Shown here: one piece after another, positions 10,190-19,827 of the stretch | Layout: the number at the start of each line of letters is the position of its first letter | Position numbering within the stretch: the first letter of the stretch is position 1 | From: Rhodotorula mucilaginosa | Taxonomy: Eukaryota > Basidiomycota > Microbotryomycetes > Sporidiobolales > Sporidiobolaceae | Length of the DNA: 64,000 nt | Direction: 5' to 3' | Assembly (NCBI GenBank): GCA_034406715.1 | Contig: CP137870.1 | Location: 620,001 to 684,000, forward strand | Notes under the pieces: generated by a model | Databases searched by the model: none | What the model was told of the DNA's origin: nothing | What the model saw: only the letters and a program-made list of their open reading frames with translations | Program-made: the position numbers and the translations under genes

Positions 10190-11776
10190 ATGCCAGACGA
10201 AGGCGAGCACGAGTGGGACACCTGCAGCGCTATCTCGGATATGACCGGCGTCTCAGGCGACTCTGACCGCGGCCGCGAGGCGCTCAACGAGGAAGTCCAC
10301 CGTCCGCGCACCAACTTGCTCTCGCTTCCACCCGAGCTCCATTACGAGATCTTCAAGCACCTCGAAGAGGACAAAGCTGGCAAGAGACCGATCTGCCGCG
10401 CCCTGTGGCCGATGGCGAGGCGCAACACCTTTCGAGACGTCTGCCTGATGACGCCGGTGCGCCTGCAACGGTTCGCGGGCTTGATGCGTCCGGTGCATCA
10501 CATGTACAGAGACGCCAGCCTGCTCCACGAAGTCAGAAAGACTGGCCGTCTCATCAGGGCGCTGACGATTTTTGTGCGGCCGCCGAAGCCGCGGAGGAGA
10601 TCCTCGACCGATTCAAGCGCCGACGACGACTCGCCCGCAGACGTGCCCGTCATGCCGGACGTGAAACCGGGCACCGCCGACAGGACCGCTTCGAGTCATG
10701 TACGCGCTGTACTGGCGCACGCGACGCGCGTGAAGCGCCTCACCGTCATCGGTCCTCGAGGCCTCGGATACCTGGTCCCCGCCAAGTCCGGTTTCAGGTG
10801 GTTGCGCGAGCTCGAGCAGCTCACGCTCGAGGTTTGCGGCGGGTCCGTGCAGCACTGGAACGCCGGGCATCTCTCTCGCCTGCGTCGCTTCCGCCGCCTC
10901 AAGGAGCTGCACCTTGATCTGTCGAATCTCGGTAATTTCGCTGCACAGCCGACTGCCTCGCAGACAACGACCTTGAAGCCCATTCAGCAGATCCACCAGC
11001 TTCACCTCCGACTGGAAGACTCTATTGTGCCTGCAGAGATTGCGAGATGCGTTGCGCTTTTTTCCGGCCTCAGGAAATTCGTCATCGACCTCGACGTCGT
11101 GGACGATTTTGACGACGCCGGACGTGAAGATGGCCTCATCGGTCTGGGCGACCTGCTTCAGGCGGTCCCAGCCTCTCGCCCCAGCCATTTGGTCATAGAC
11201 GTCCCATACGTCTACGAAATGTTTCCCGAGGATGTGCCGTGGCCGGGGCTAACGATCGAAGCTGATCTTGCCCGGTTTCACCGTCTGACCCGTCTCTCGC
11301 TGTGTTACAACACCTTCCACCGCGCAGGCGAACTCTTCGACATTCTTGCGGCGCACGTCCCGCGGCTGCAAAGTCTGACGCTCGGCCGCTTTGCCTACGT
11401 GCGCGCAGCCAAGCTGCTCTCCTTCGTACGACAAAAAGGAGGTCCAAGCCGTGCCTTGAGAGAGCTCGAATGCGACATATTCGACGGGTATGTCGACGCT
11501 TCGGCCATTCCCACCAGCATGCCGGAAGACCCGGATGTTATGGATGGCACGTTCGAGCTCGACGAGTGGTGGGAACTGCCCCTGTGGCAATCCGACTTTA
11601 CGTTCGCCCAAGCTCAGGAGCTCGTCACGGCAGGTCAAGAGGTCGGCGTACGAATCACAGGTACTCTGCCCGGCGCCATCCGCACCGAGACGGCACGAGT
11701 GCGCGAGCAGGCCTATCTCGACGAGCGCAGGGACGAATACCTGTACGATCTCAGCAGCCTCTTCGGGTCCGAGTAG
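10190..11776 (+). CDS. F-box-like protein, tandem copy 1
   Basis: A single-exon ORF whose first ATG is at 10190 (528 residues); the frame is open further upstream but with no ATG. An F-box-like start follows an acidic leader: Leu-Leu-Ser-Leu-Pro-Pro-Glu-Leu-His-Tyr-Glu-Ile, at about residues 40-90. The rest is Leu-rich with LRR-like spacing and ends Leu-Ser-Ser-Leu-Phe-Gly-Ser-Glu. F-box proteins bind Skp1 and bring targets to SCF ubiquitin ligases; the target is unknown. The C-terminal third, from Thr-Ile-Glu-Ala-Asp-Leu-Ala-Arg-Phe onward, is far better conserved among the three copies than the middle. The ATG used by copy 2 is AAG here. Confidence 0.75.
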   Translation: MPDEGEHEWDTCSAISDMTGVSGDSDRGREALNEEVHRPRTNLLSLPPELHYEIFKHLEEDKAGKRPICRALWPMARRNTFRDVCLMTPVRLQRFAGLMRPVHHMYRDASLLHEVRKTGRLIRALTIFVRPPKPRRRSSTDSSADDDSPADVPVMPDVKPGTADRTASSHVRAVLAHATRVKRLTVIGPRGLGYLVPAKSGFRWLRELEQLTLEVCGGSVQHWNAGHLSRLRRFRRLKELHLDLSNLGNFAAQPTASQTTTLKPIQQIHQLHLRLEDSIVPAEIARCVALFSGLRKFVIDLDVVDDFDDAGREDGLIGLGDLLQAVPASRPSHLVIDVPYVYEMFPEDVPWPGLTIEADLARFHRLTRLSLCYNTFHRAGELFDILAAHVPRLQSLTLGRFAYVRAAKLLSFVRQKGGPSRALRELECDIFDGYVDASAIPTSMPEDPDVMDGTFELDEWWELPLWQSDFTFAQAQELVTAGQEVGVRITGTLPGAIRTETARVREQAYLDERRDEYLYDLSSLFGSE

Positions 11777-12061
11777 CTTCCTTTTCCTGCTTCGCAGCTT
11801 GAAATGTGTGCTTTTTGTTCATAGACGAGACTTGCCTACTTGGACGAGCAGAGCGAGCTCATGCGAGCACGAGTTGGAGTGACAAGCGCTGCGCGTGCTG
11901 AGATCTTTGCCTCGACCTTTTATCCACAAAAGCGCCCTCCCGCTCTGGCGCGGGTCTGAAAGCTTCAGTTGCCAGATCGCAAGCTATAGCAAGGCCTGAG
12001 TGCCTCCGACCGCTTCACCAAGCTTTCGCTGTCCCGCGAAGACTCGCTCGACATCCTCATC

Positions 12062-13669
12062 ATGTCGGCGGCCGAACGCTTGTCCACGCCGCCAGACGAC
12101 GGCGAGCCCGACTCAGACGCTTGCAGCACCGTCTCGGATACGAATGACGTCTCCAGCAACTCGGACTGCGGCCGCGAGGCACTCGTGAACGAGCAGGTTT
12201 CACGCCCGCGCACCACCTTGCTCTCGCTGCCGCCCGAACTCCACTACGAGATCTTCAAGCACCTAAGGACCTGTAAAGCGGGCAAGCGACCGATTTGCCG
12301 CGCCTTGTGGCCGGTGACGAGGCGCAACCTGTTTCGAGCTGTCCGTATCTCGACGCCGGAGCGCCTCCAGCGGTTCGCGAGCCTGATGCGACCAATGCAT
12401 CGGACGTACAGGGATCCGAGTCTGCTTCGAGAACTCTGGCAAAGTGGCCGTCTCATCAAGGTACTCAATATCAAGGTGCAGCCCGTTCGACCGCGATGGA
12501 GGTCTCCGCCCGACTCGAGCGATAGCGACGACTCAGCCGCCGAGGGCTCGGTCACGCCGGACGTCAAACCAGAGATCGACGACTCGACTGCTTCGAGGCA
12601 GGTGCGCGCCGTACTGACTCAAGCGACGCGCGTGAGGCGCCTCAGCCTCAGCGGCCCGCGAGCTCTCGAGTATCTCGTTCCTGCCAAGTCCGGTTGCGGG
12701 TGGTTGCGCGAAGTTGAGCAGGTCAAGCTCAAGATTTGCGGCTGGCGCGCGCAGCACCCGAGCGCTGAACTTGTCTCTCGCTTGCGCCGCTTCCCCTGCC
12801 TTCAAGAGCTGCAGCTTGATCTGTCGGAGAATTTCGCGCCGCCGCCGACGCCCTCGCAGACGACCTTGCTACCCGTTCCGCAGATCCACCGATTTCACAT
12901 CAGCTTGGAGAGTTCTGCTGTGCCTACAGAACTTGCAAGATGCGTGACGCTGTTTACCGGCATCAGCAAACTCGTCGTCGACATCAACGTTGTGGAGGAC
13001 TTTGACGAAGCCGCGACGGAGCATGACTTCGTCGGCCTGGCCAGCCTGCTCCAAGCGGTCCCGGCCTCCCAACTGATCACCTTGTTCATCAGCTGCCCTT
13101 ACGACGAAGACATGGTCCCTGACGAGTTGCCGGGACTTGGGCTGACGATCGAAGCGGACCTGGCCCGCTTTAACCGCCTGACGCACCTCTCGCTTTGTCA
13201 CAACACTTTTCACCGCGCAGGAGAGCTCTTTGACCTCCTCGCGAAGCACGTTCCGCGACTACAGTACTTGGCGCTCGGCCATTATGCGTACGTGCGCGCA
13301 GCCAAGCTGCTCTCCTTCGTTCGTCAAAAAGGAGGTCCAGGCCGTGCGCTGCAGGAGGTCCAATGCGACATCTTTTTCGGAGCAATCGACTCTTCGCGGA
13401 TTCCCTCCGAGATGCAGGAAGACTCGTCTGTCATGGATGGTACGTTCGAACTCGCCGAATGGTGGGACTTGCCCTTGTGGCAATCCGACTTTACCGTCGC
13501 ACAAGCCCGTGGACTCGTCACGGCCGGTCAAGAGGTCGGCGTACAGATCACAGGTGATCTACTCGAAGCGATTCGCACCGAGACGGCACGAGTGCGCGAG
13601 CAGGCCTTTCTCGACGAGCGCAGGGACGGATTCCTGTACGATCTCAGCAGCCTCTTTGGGTCCGAGTAG
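12062..13669 (+). CDS. F-box-like protein, tandem copy 2
   Basis: A single exon of 535 residues. Its ATG lies at the position that is AAG in copies 1 and 3. The N-terminal 45 residues are Ser/Asp-rich, then the F-box-like segment Leu-Leu-Ser-Leu-Pro-Pro-Glu-Leu-His and a basic Lys-Arg-Pro-Ile-Cys-Arg-Ala-Leu-Trp-Pro block shared by all copies. The middle diverges; the C-terminal 200 residues are close to the neighbours. Likely role is a Skp1-bound substrate adaptor, inferred from the F-box only. No intron signals interrupt the frame, unlike most genes in this window. Confidence 0.75.
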   Translation: MSAAERLSTPPDDGEPDSDACSTVSDTNDVSSNSDCGREALVNEQVSRPRTTLLSLPPELHYEIFKHLRTCKAGKRPICRALWPVTRRNLFRAVRISTPERLQRFASLMRPMHRTYRDPSLLRELWQSGRLIKVLNIKVQPVRPRWRSPPDSSDSDDSAAEGSVTPDVKPEIDDSTASRQVRAVLTQATRVRRLSLSGPRALEYLVPAKSGCGWLREVEQVKLKICGWRAQHPSAELVSRLRRFPCLQELQLDLSENFAPPPTPSQTTLLPVPQIHRFHISLESSAVPTELARCVTLFTGISKLVVDINVVEDFDEAATEHDFVGLASLLQAVPASQLITLFISCPYDEDMVPDELPGLGLTIEADLARFNRLTHLSLCHNTFHRAGELFDLLAKHVPRLQYLALGHYAYVRAAKLLSFVRQKGGPGRALQEVQCDIFFGAIDSSRIPSEMQEDSSVMDGTFELAEWWDLPLWQSDFTVAQARGLVTAGQEVGVQITGDLLEAIRTETARVREQAFLDERRDGFLYDLSSLFGSE

Positions 13670-14034
13670 CTTCCCTTCCCTGCGTGATGCTTGGAATTTG
13701 TAGTTTCTCGTTACGAGACTTGCTCACTAAGAAGAGCAGAACGAGCTCGACTTTTCGCGAGTAAGATTGGCGGAGAGACCAGCGTCCGCCGCGCGTGAGA
13801 TCTTTGCCTCAACCTTTTTTTCCACGAACCGCCCTCCCTCTCTGGCGCGGATTCGAAAGCTCTAGTAGCTAGATTGTAAGCGATAGCAAGGCCTGAGCCG
13901 CTCCGACCGCCTCACCAAGCTTCCACTGTGCCGCGTAACTCGCTCGACATCTTCCTCAAGTCGACGGCCGAACACCTTTCCACGGTGCCAGACGGAGGCG
14001 AGCACGACTTGGCGCGTGAAACACCATCTCGAAT
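13670..14034 (+). promoter_or_regulatory. Spacer between F-box copies 2 and 3
   Basis: A 365-bp spacer that aligns over much of its length with the spacer before copy 2 (11777-12061). It holds the duplicated 3' end, a shared promoter-like block and the eroded N-terminal codons of copy 3. No other gene is seen. Confidence 0.6.
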
Positions 14035-15555
14035 ATGATCGACGTCTCCAGCGACTCGGATCCCGCCCGCGGGGTGCCTAACGAAGAAGTCGGCCTCGCT
14101 CAACGCCCGCGCACCAACTTGCTCTCGCTGCCGCCTGAGCTCCACTACAAGATCTACAAATACCTCGAATACTGGAAAGCCGGCAAGAGGCCGATCTGCC
14201 GCGCCCTTTGGCCGATGGCAAGGTGCAACCTGTTTCTAGACGTCAGCCTTTCGACGCCGGACTGCCTTCAACGGTTCGCCAGCCTTCTTCGCCCAGTCCA
14301 AGGGATGTACGGGGACGCGAGCCTGTTCCAAGAAGTCGCGAATACCGGCAGCCTGATCAGAGTCCTGGCGCTGTGCACATGGTCCTACACATCTCCACCG
14401 GAGAGGTCGCCTTCGACCGAATCTTCGCTCGCAGGTATTCCGACCCACCCGCTTGCACAGCCACACACAAACCTCTCGGACGCTTCCAGTTGTATTCGTG
14501 TTGTCCTCTCTGAAGCTACACACGTCAAGAGCCTTACTCTGGATGGCCCTCGAGCTCTCGAGTACCTCGTCCCTGCCGACTCCGGTCTGAACTGGTTGAG
14601 CGAGCTCGAGGAGCTCTCACTCAGATCCTATACTGACTACGCGCCAGAACTGAAGGTCGAGTACTTCTCTCGCCTGTGTCGCTTCCCCCGGCTGAAGGAC
14701 TTGCACCTTGATCTGTCGTACCTCGGCGATGGCGCATCGCCGGCGACACAGACGATCTTGCCGCCCGTTCCGCAAGTTACGCACTTGTACATCGAGATCG
14801 GAGAGGTTGGGGTGCATGCAGAACTCGCGAGATGCGTGCCTCTCTTCTCCGGCATCAAGAGACTTGCCCTCGACTTTGACAATCTGATCTTAGCCGGCGT
14901 CGGGGACGATGGTGACCTCGACCTGGGCGGCTTGCTCCAAGCGGCCCCAGCCTCTCGACTGAGCCAATTGGCTTTTATCGCTCCCTGCATCGAGGATTCC
15001 CTGCACGAGATACCGTGGCCTGGACTGACCATCGAAGCCGATCTGGCCCGGTTTCACCGCCTGACCCGCCTCTCGCTGTGCTACAACACCTTCCACCGCG
15101 CAGGAGAGCTCTTCGATCTCCTCGCGCAGCACATCCCCCGACTGCGCTACTTGACGCTCGGCCGATTCGCCTACGTGCGCGCGACGAAGTTGCTCTCCTT
15201 CGTTCGTCAAAAAGGAGGTCCAGGCCGCGCCCTAAGAGAGGTCGAATGCGACATCTTCTACGGAGTTGTCGACGATGACGCCTTTCCCACCAGCATGCCG
15301 GAAGACCCGGATGTTATGGATGGCAGCTTCCAACTTGACGAATGGTGGGACTTGCCGCTGTGGCAATTTGACTTTACCTTCGCCCAAGCCCGCGAGCTCG
15401 TCGAGGCAGGTCAAGAGGTCGGCGTACGAATCACAGGTGAAATACTCGACGCCATCGGCACCGAGACGGCAAGAGCGCATGAGCAGGCCTACCTCGACGG
15501 GCGCAGGGACGAATGGGACGGATCTCGTCTCATCAGCCTGTTCGAGTTCGAGTAG
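14035..15555 (+). CDS. F-box-like protein, tandem copy 3
   Basis: A single exon of 506 residues starting at a different ATG from copy 2. By alignment, the copy-2 start is AAG here, and a one-base deletion in the leader breaks the old frame, so about 30 N-terminal residues are replaced by a start inside the acidic leader. The F-box-like block (Leu-Pro-Pro-Glu-Leu-His-Tyr-Lys-Ile-Tyr) is intact. The C-terminus ends Phe-Glu-Phe-Glu rather than Phe-Gly-Ser-Glu. Part of the C-terminal region matches copy 1 better than the adjacent copy 2. Confidence 0.72.
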   Translation: MIDVSSDSDPARGVPNEEVGLAQRPRTNLLSLPPELHYKIYKYLEYWKAGKRPICRALWPMARCNLFLDVSLSTPDCLQRFASLLRPVQGMYGDASLFQEVANTGSLIRVLALCTWSYTSPPERSPSTESSLAGIPTHPLAQPHTNLSDASSCIRVVLSEATHVKSLTLDGPRALEYLVPADSGLNWLSELEELSLRSYTDYAPELKVEYFSRLCRFPRLKDLHLDLSYLGDGASPATQTILPPVPQVTHLYIEIGEVGVHAELARCVPLFSGIKRLALDFDNLILAGVGDDGDLDLGGLLQAAPASRLSQLAFIAPCIEDSLHEIPWPGLTIEADLARFHRLTRLSLCYNTFHRAGELFDLLAQHIPRLRYLTLGRFAYVRATKLLSFVRQKGGPGRALREVECDIFYGVVDDDAFPTSMPEDPDVMDGSFQLDEWWDLPLWQFDFTFAQARELVEAGQEVGVRITGEILDAIGTETARAHEQAYLDGRRDEWDGSRLISLFEFE

Positions 15556-15740
15556 CTTCCTTCTTCCCAGACCACGCTTGAAACCTTTGCATTTTCACTT
15601 GACACACTGAGTTGTCGCACTGAACCCACGGACGAGCTCGAGCGTGCACGCTGGAATGTCCACGGTCCGAGAGTGGAGAGTCATGAGAATAAAAGCAAGA
15701 CAACATTTGCACTTCGAAAAGCCATCGAGCACGGATCTAC

Positions 15741-18700
15741 TCAGTCCAGCCAGTTCTTGCACCACCTCCTCAGCGCCAACGGGCACTCGGCGCCGCGTGC
15801 CTCGACTTCGCGGTCAACTTCGCGCGCCCACGTCCTCAACCTGTACATCTTCCACGGATCGCGCGCGACAGGCGACAAGTACGCCGCCGAAGAGGGTACG
15901 GCGACCGCCATGCCGCCTCCTGCACTCGCAGTCGTGCCTGCATTGCTCGCCGAGGACGAGCTCGTCCGCACGAGAAGGAGTTCGTGCGCCCGGAGCGAGT
16001 CGAACGCGGCTCGCATCGCCGGCTTGGAGAGCGGCTTGTGGGTAATGGCGAACGAAGACGAAGTCGAGGCGGCGACGCGACGAGAGTGAGCCATGTAGGC
16101 GTCGTAGAGCATCTCGAAGTTGAACCCGGCGTGACGGTCGAGGGTCGACGACGTGAGGTGCTTGGCCGCGATCAAAACCGTCAACTCCGGCAGTGAGAGT
16201 TCTATGAGAAGAACCGAGTCAGCGCTTCGGGCGAGGTGTGATCCAACTTTTGATCTCTAGACTCACGCTTGAGGACATCGTCGCGGGCTTTCTCTTCTCC
16301 TTTTGGCTGGGGCTTGAGCATGTCGAACGACAACCGAGGAACGGCGGCCGACTCTGCGAGTCCGTAGTTCCGCAGCTCGTAGTCAAGGCGATAGAGCAAA
16401 TGCGACTGCAACGATAGACGTATGCGTCAGCAGCTGATTGGCGTGTGAGAGGGCGCACTCGTGACTGTCTCCAGAGAGACTCACCAGAGCGGATCGGAGC
16501 TCGGTCGGAACGTTCCCGTGGATCGACCACAAGCGTCGCATGTAGTCGACGACTTTCTTCTCGGCAAAGAATGCCTATCAAGCGTGCAAAATGCCTTGTC
16601 AGTTCATATTGCCCAAGCAATCAAGTTTTGGCTTCCCGCCGCGAAAACACACCTCGACTTCGGCGTTCCAAGCCGTGGCCCACTCTGCCGCCTCGTCCGC
16701 TGCGCCGACGCGGAGCAACCGTTTGCCGAGCTCGCAGAACGAAGTGAAGGACGAGGGCGGGATCATCTGCAGCACATGCGACTGGCAACGCGAGCGAACT
16801 CGCTTCTCGAGCAAGGAGAGGCAGTCCTGTTATCGTCGCAAATCCAGCTACGTCAGCACTTGTGCTTCATGATGGAAAGGGTAGTAGAGTGGGTCGGACA
16901 TACCACCCGGGCCGAAACGCCAATCACTGCAACGCCGCCTCGCCTCCTGTTCCCTTGAACGATGTCGAGCAAGCAGTACAGGAAACTCTGTCGCGGGTGC
17001 TGCGCGAACAAGTCGAACTCGTCGACGACAATGACGAGTGGTTTGGACGTCAGGGTGGCGGGAGCGGGCGCGTCGGTCGTCGAGGTAGAGGCTTCAGTGC
17101 TGGCGGTCGATGCCGAAGAGGGTTCAAGCAGACGAAGGAGCGTCGACATCGTAGCCGAGTTGCTCGACTGCGTCGGGAAAAAGATAGGCGGTCAGGATCT
17201 TGAGAGCGAAGGCATTGGCATTGAAGGACCGCCTCAAAGAAGGTGACCAGACGCACGTAGTCTCCGTCGTCCGCCTCTCCGTCTTTGGCACCGGTCGAGA
17301 ACCCTTGCGTGGCGAGTTGAACCGCGATCGCTCGCATCGCCAGGCGATCCGTCGTGTGCACCAAACCGGACAAGCGGACCGCGACAAAGCTGTCCGCGCC
17401 GTGCACGTGCGAAAGTAGCTTGAGCGAACGTTCGACGAGCTGTTTTTGTCCGTGGCGAGATGGTGTCAGCCGATCATCTTTTCTGCGTTCCGACAAAGCA
17501 GACTTGTGGACTCACCATTGTCTTGCCGACCCCTCTCGGTCCGAGGAGCATGACCGCGTTTCCCATCCCTTTTGTGACACATTCCTCCAGCGCGCTCCGC
17601 AGCGGCCGCTCCCACTCGTCGTACCCTCCTTCGAGGCACGGCAGACCCACGATCGAAGCTTGCGCTTGAGTCTCGTCGGAGGAGAGCGTATGCGGGAGGG
17701 AAGGGAGCCGCGAACCGGAAAGGACTGCGAGCGAGGACAGCAAGTGCGCTCGGAGGGGCGAGGAGACGTAGGTTTGATTCGGGGTCGCGGCGTTGAGGGG
17801 GTGTCGTCGCACAGTGCGGAGGTCCGGTCGAGCCGTCGCGGCGGTCGTCGAAGTGGGCTCAGACGAAGACGAAGAGACAGTCGTCTCCTGGAACGAGAAC
17901 TGCGGAGGCGGAATCGGCAGGGCGAGATCGGCCTCCTCAATTTCTTCGTCCTCGTGTTCGTACGCGTCGAGACCGATTCCGTCGAACGCAGAAGGCCTCG
18001 GCAAAAGCGGAAGCACATCATCCGCCTCATCTTCGTCCATCATGCGGTCTTTGCCCTTGGCTTTCCTCCTCTCTTGCCGCCGCGCCTCCTCTTCTCCCGC
18101 CGACTCTTGCCCACTCGACGACGACGACGAGTCCTCGTCCTGTTCGTCCCGAGTCTTGCTGGCTCGATAGCCCTCATCTTCCATGTGGAAACCGACGAGT
18201 CGACTCCTCAGCGAAGCGGGGGCATTCTTGATGTCGATGATGGCGGGCGGGAGGTGTTGGATCCGGGAGGATGAGCGAGAAGAGGAAGAAGGGGTGTTGG
18301 AGCGGCGGGAGGCGGAACGAGTCGGAGTCGTCTTGGAGGTGGTAGACGACTTGCGAGGCGTGCTGGCTTCCGTGACGGAGGAGGATGCAACGGGTCCAAA
18401 GAGGTCCTCATCGGCCTCCTCGTCGACGCCCGCATCATGCTCTGCCGCCACCTGCTCCTCGTCGTAGTCGAGGTCGGACAAGGCGGGTGCGCTCCTCCTC
18501 GGTTTCGGCTTGAGCGGGGACGACAGCTTGGGAGCAAACTTGGAGGTCGAGTCGATCGAGACGCTCCGGTTCTTGGACGGGGTCGAGGCCGGGGACGGTA
18601 AAGGGAGGACGGCTGTCCGCTGAGCGCGCTTGCGAGCAGGCGGGGTGCTGCTGCTTGCGCTCGTACCGACAAGTTCAAGGTCGTCGTCCTCGCTGTTCTC

Positions 18701-19090
18701 TTCAGCAGAGTGTGATGCCGCCCTCTCTTGGTCGTCTGATTCGGGTTCAGGCGTCGGCAACGAAGCGCGTTTGCGCTTGTTCGGTCGCGCGGTGGCTGTC
18801 GAATTGGCAGTGCGCTTGGTGGGCGTCATAGCGGCCTTGAAGGAGCGGGGACTGGGACGAGACAATTTCCGGGTGTTTGTGGTGGTTGCGACGACGGTCT
18901 TTTCCCTTGTCGCGCGGGCAGTCCTTCGTGGCGGGGGCGGTGCGCCTTCGAGGGGCGTGTAGTGTGAAGCGTCGCCCGAGCTGCGAGTCGAGCGTGCAGC
19001 CGGGTTGCGACTCGAGTCTGCTGTCACGGGCGAGGCGGAGGCGGAGCGAGGGGTGGTCCGCTTCTGCATGCGAGCGACGACGGTGGCCAT
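15741..19090 (-). CDS. ORC4: Origin recognition complex subunit 4
   Basis: Seven exons (19090-17516, 17439-17257, 17167-16904, 16826-16653, 16574-16485, 16405-16267, 16201-15741) encode about 961 residues, in phase. AAA+ motifs fit Orc4: Walker A Gly-Pro-Arg-Gly-Val-Gly-Lys-Thr split just after Met by intron 1, Walker B Val-Ile-Val-Val-Asp-Glu-Phe-Asp-Leu-Phe, then Ser-Leu-Leu-Glu-Lys-Arg-Val-Arg-Ser-Arg. The winged-helix end contains Val-Tyr-like Met-Tyr-Arg and closes with Trp-Cys-Lys-Asn-Trp-Leu-Asp. ORC binds replication origins and loads MCM. Human Orc4 is 436 residues; the extra 480 or so here are a disordered, charged N-terminal tail. The ATG at 19090 has a strong ACCATGG context; an upstream in-frame ATG at 19276 would translate a pyrimidine tract and is less likely. 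Confidence 0.88.
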
Positions 19091-19827
19091 GGTCGCGGGT
19101 GTGCAGCTGCGACGTCTGTCGCGGGCAGCGAATCCTGCGTTCGCCGGGACTGGAGAGAGGGAGAGAAAGAGAGAAAGAGAGAACGAAACAAGCGATCGCG
19201 AGCACAATTTGGGCGCCGAAACGCGTCGCGTCGCGTCCAAGCCAGCCATTTCCTCAGCTTCTTTGAGCGCTGCCATCTCGCCTGTAGAGTCTCCTGCGAG
19301 GCTCCAATCGACCTACTATAGCCAGTCCTGCATTTCTGCTGTCTGCTCCGCAACTCGCCGCCATCCACTCAGCTTCCGACCCCGCTCGAGCCCCTCCCTC
19401 CAGAGCTCGCGGCCGTCTTCCCTCTCCGCCTTGCTCCCTCTCTTCCACTATGGACATCCAGGCGTCGAGAAAGCCACAGAGCTACGGTCAATACTCTCAT
19501 CAAGAGCTGGCGTCGCTTTGCTATGCGCTGGCTACGGAACAGACCTCACCAACGTCCAGCGTCCGGCAGTGATGTCCCCGACGCAGCTTGAATGGGACCC
19601 ACGTCCGCTCGCTCGGGACTCGCAAGTCCCTCCCAGATCTAGGGTCCCTCGCACCCGCGAGATATGCCCCACGCCTCTTTGACAAATAAACAAACGGGGG
19701 GACCGACCTCGCTGAGTAAACAAGCCCCCTCCCTCTTTTTTACTTTCCTTCTTCTCGCTTTTGCTCTCTCGAGATAAAGCTACCTCGACTACCTCTGAAC
19801 TACACTCGTTTCGTCAATCGACTGAGG
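19091..19827. promoter_or_regulatory. Divergent promoter of ORC4 and a membrane-protein gene
   Basis: About 740 bp between two outward starts. A GA-rich microsatellite-like run (about 19150-19190) lies close to the ORC4 start; read on the minus strand it is a CT tract, common in fungal promoters and 5' leaders. No gene is supported here. Confidence 0.45.

Larger units (their letters stand above)
10130..15640 (+). repeat. Tandem triplication of F-box-like genes with flanks
   Basis: Three direct units of about 1.8-1.9 kb each carry one intronless F-box-like ORF. Similarity extends outside the coding part. The leader upstream of copies 2 and 3 shares the stretch CTCTGGCGCGG, the AAGC-TAGCAAGGCCTGAG block and ACTCGCTCGACATC, and the ends share GAGTAGCTTCC. 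Copies 1 and 3 share an identical 41-nt tract (11508-11548 and 15284-15324) that copy 2 lacks, which suggests later exchange between units. Confidence 0.85.
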
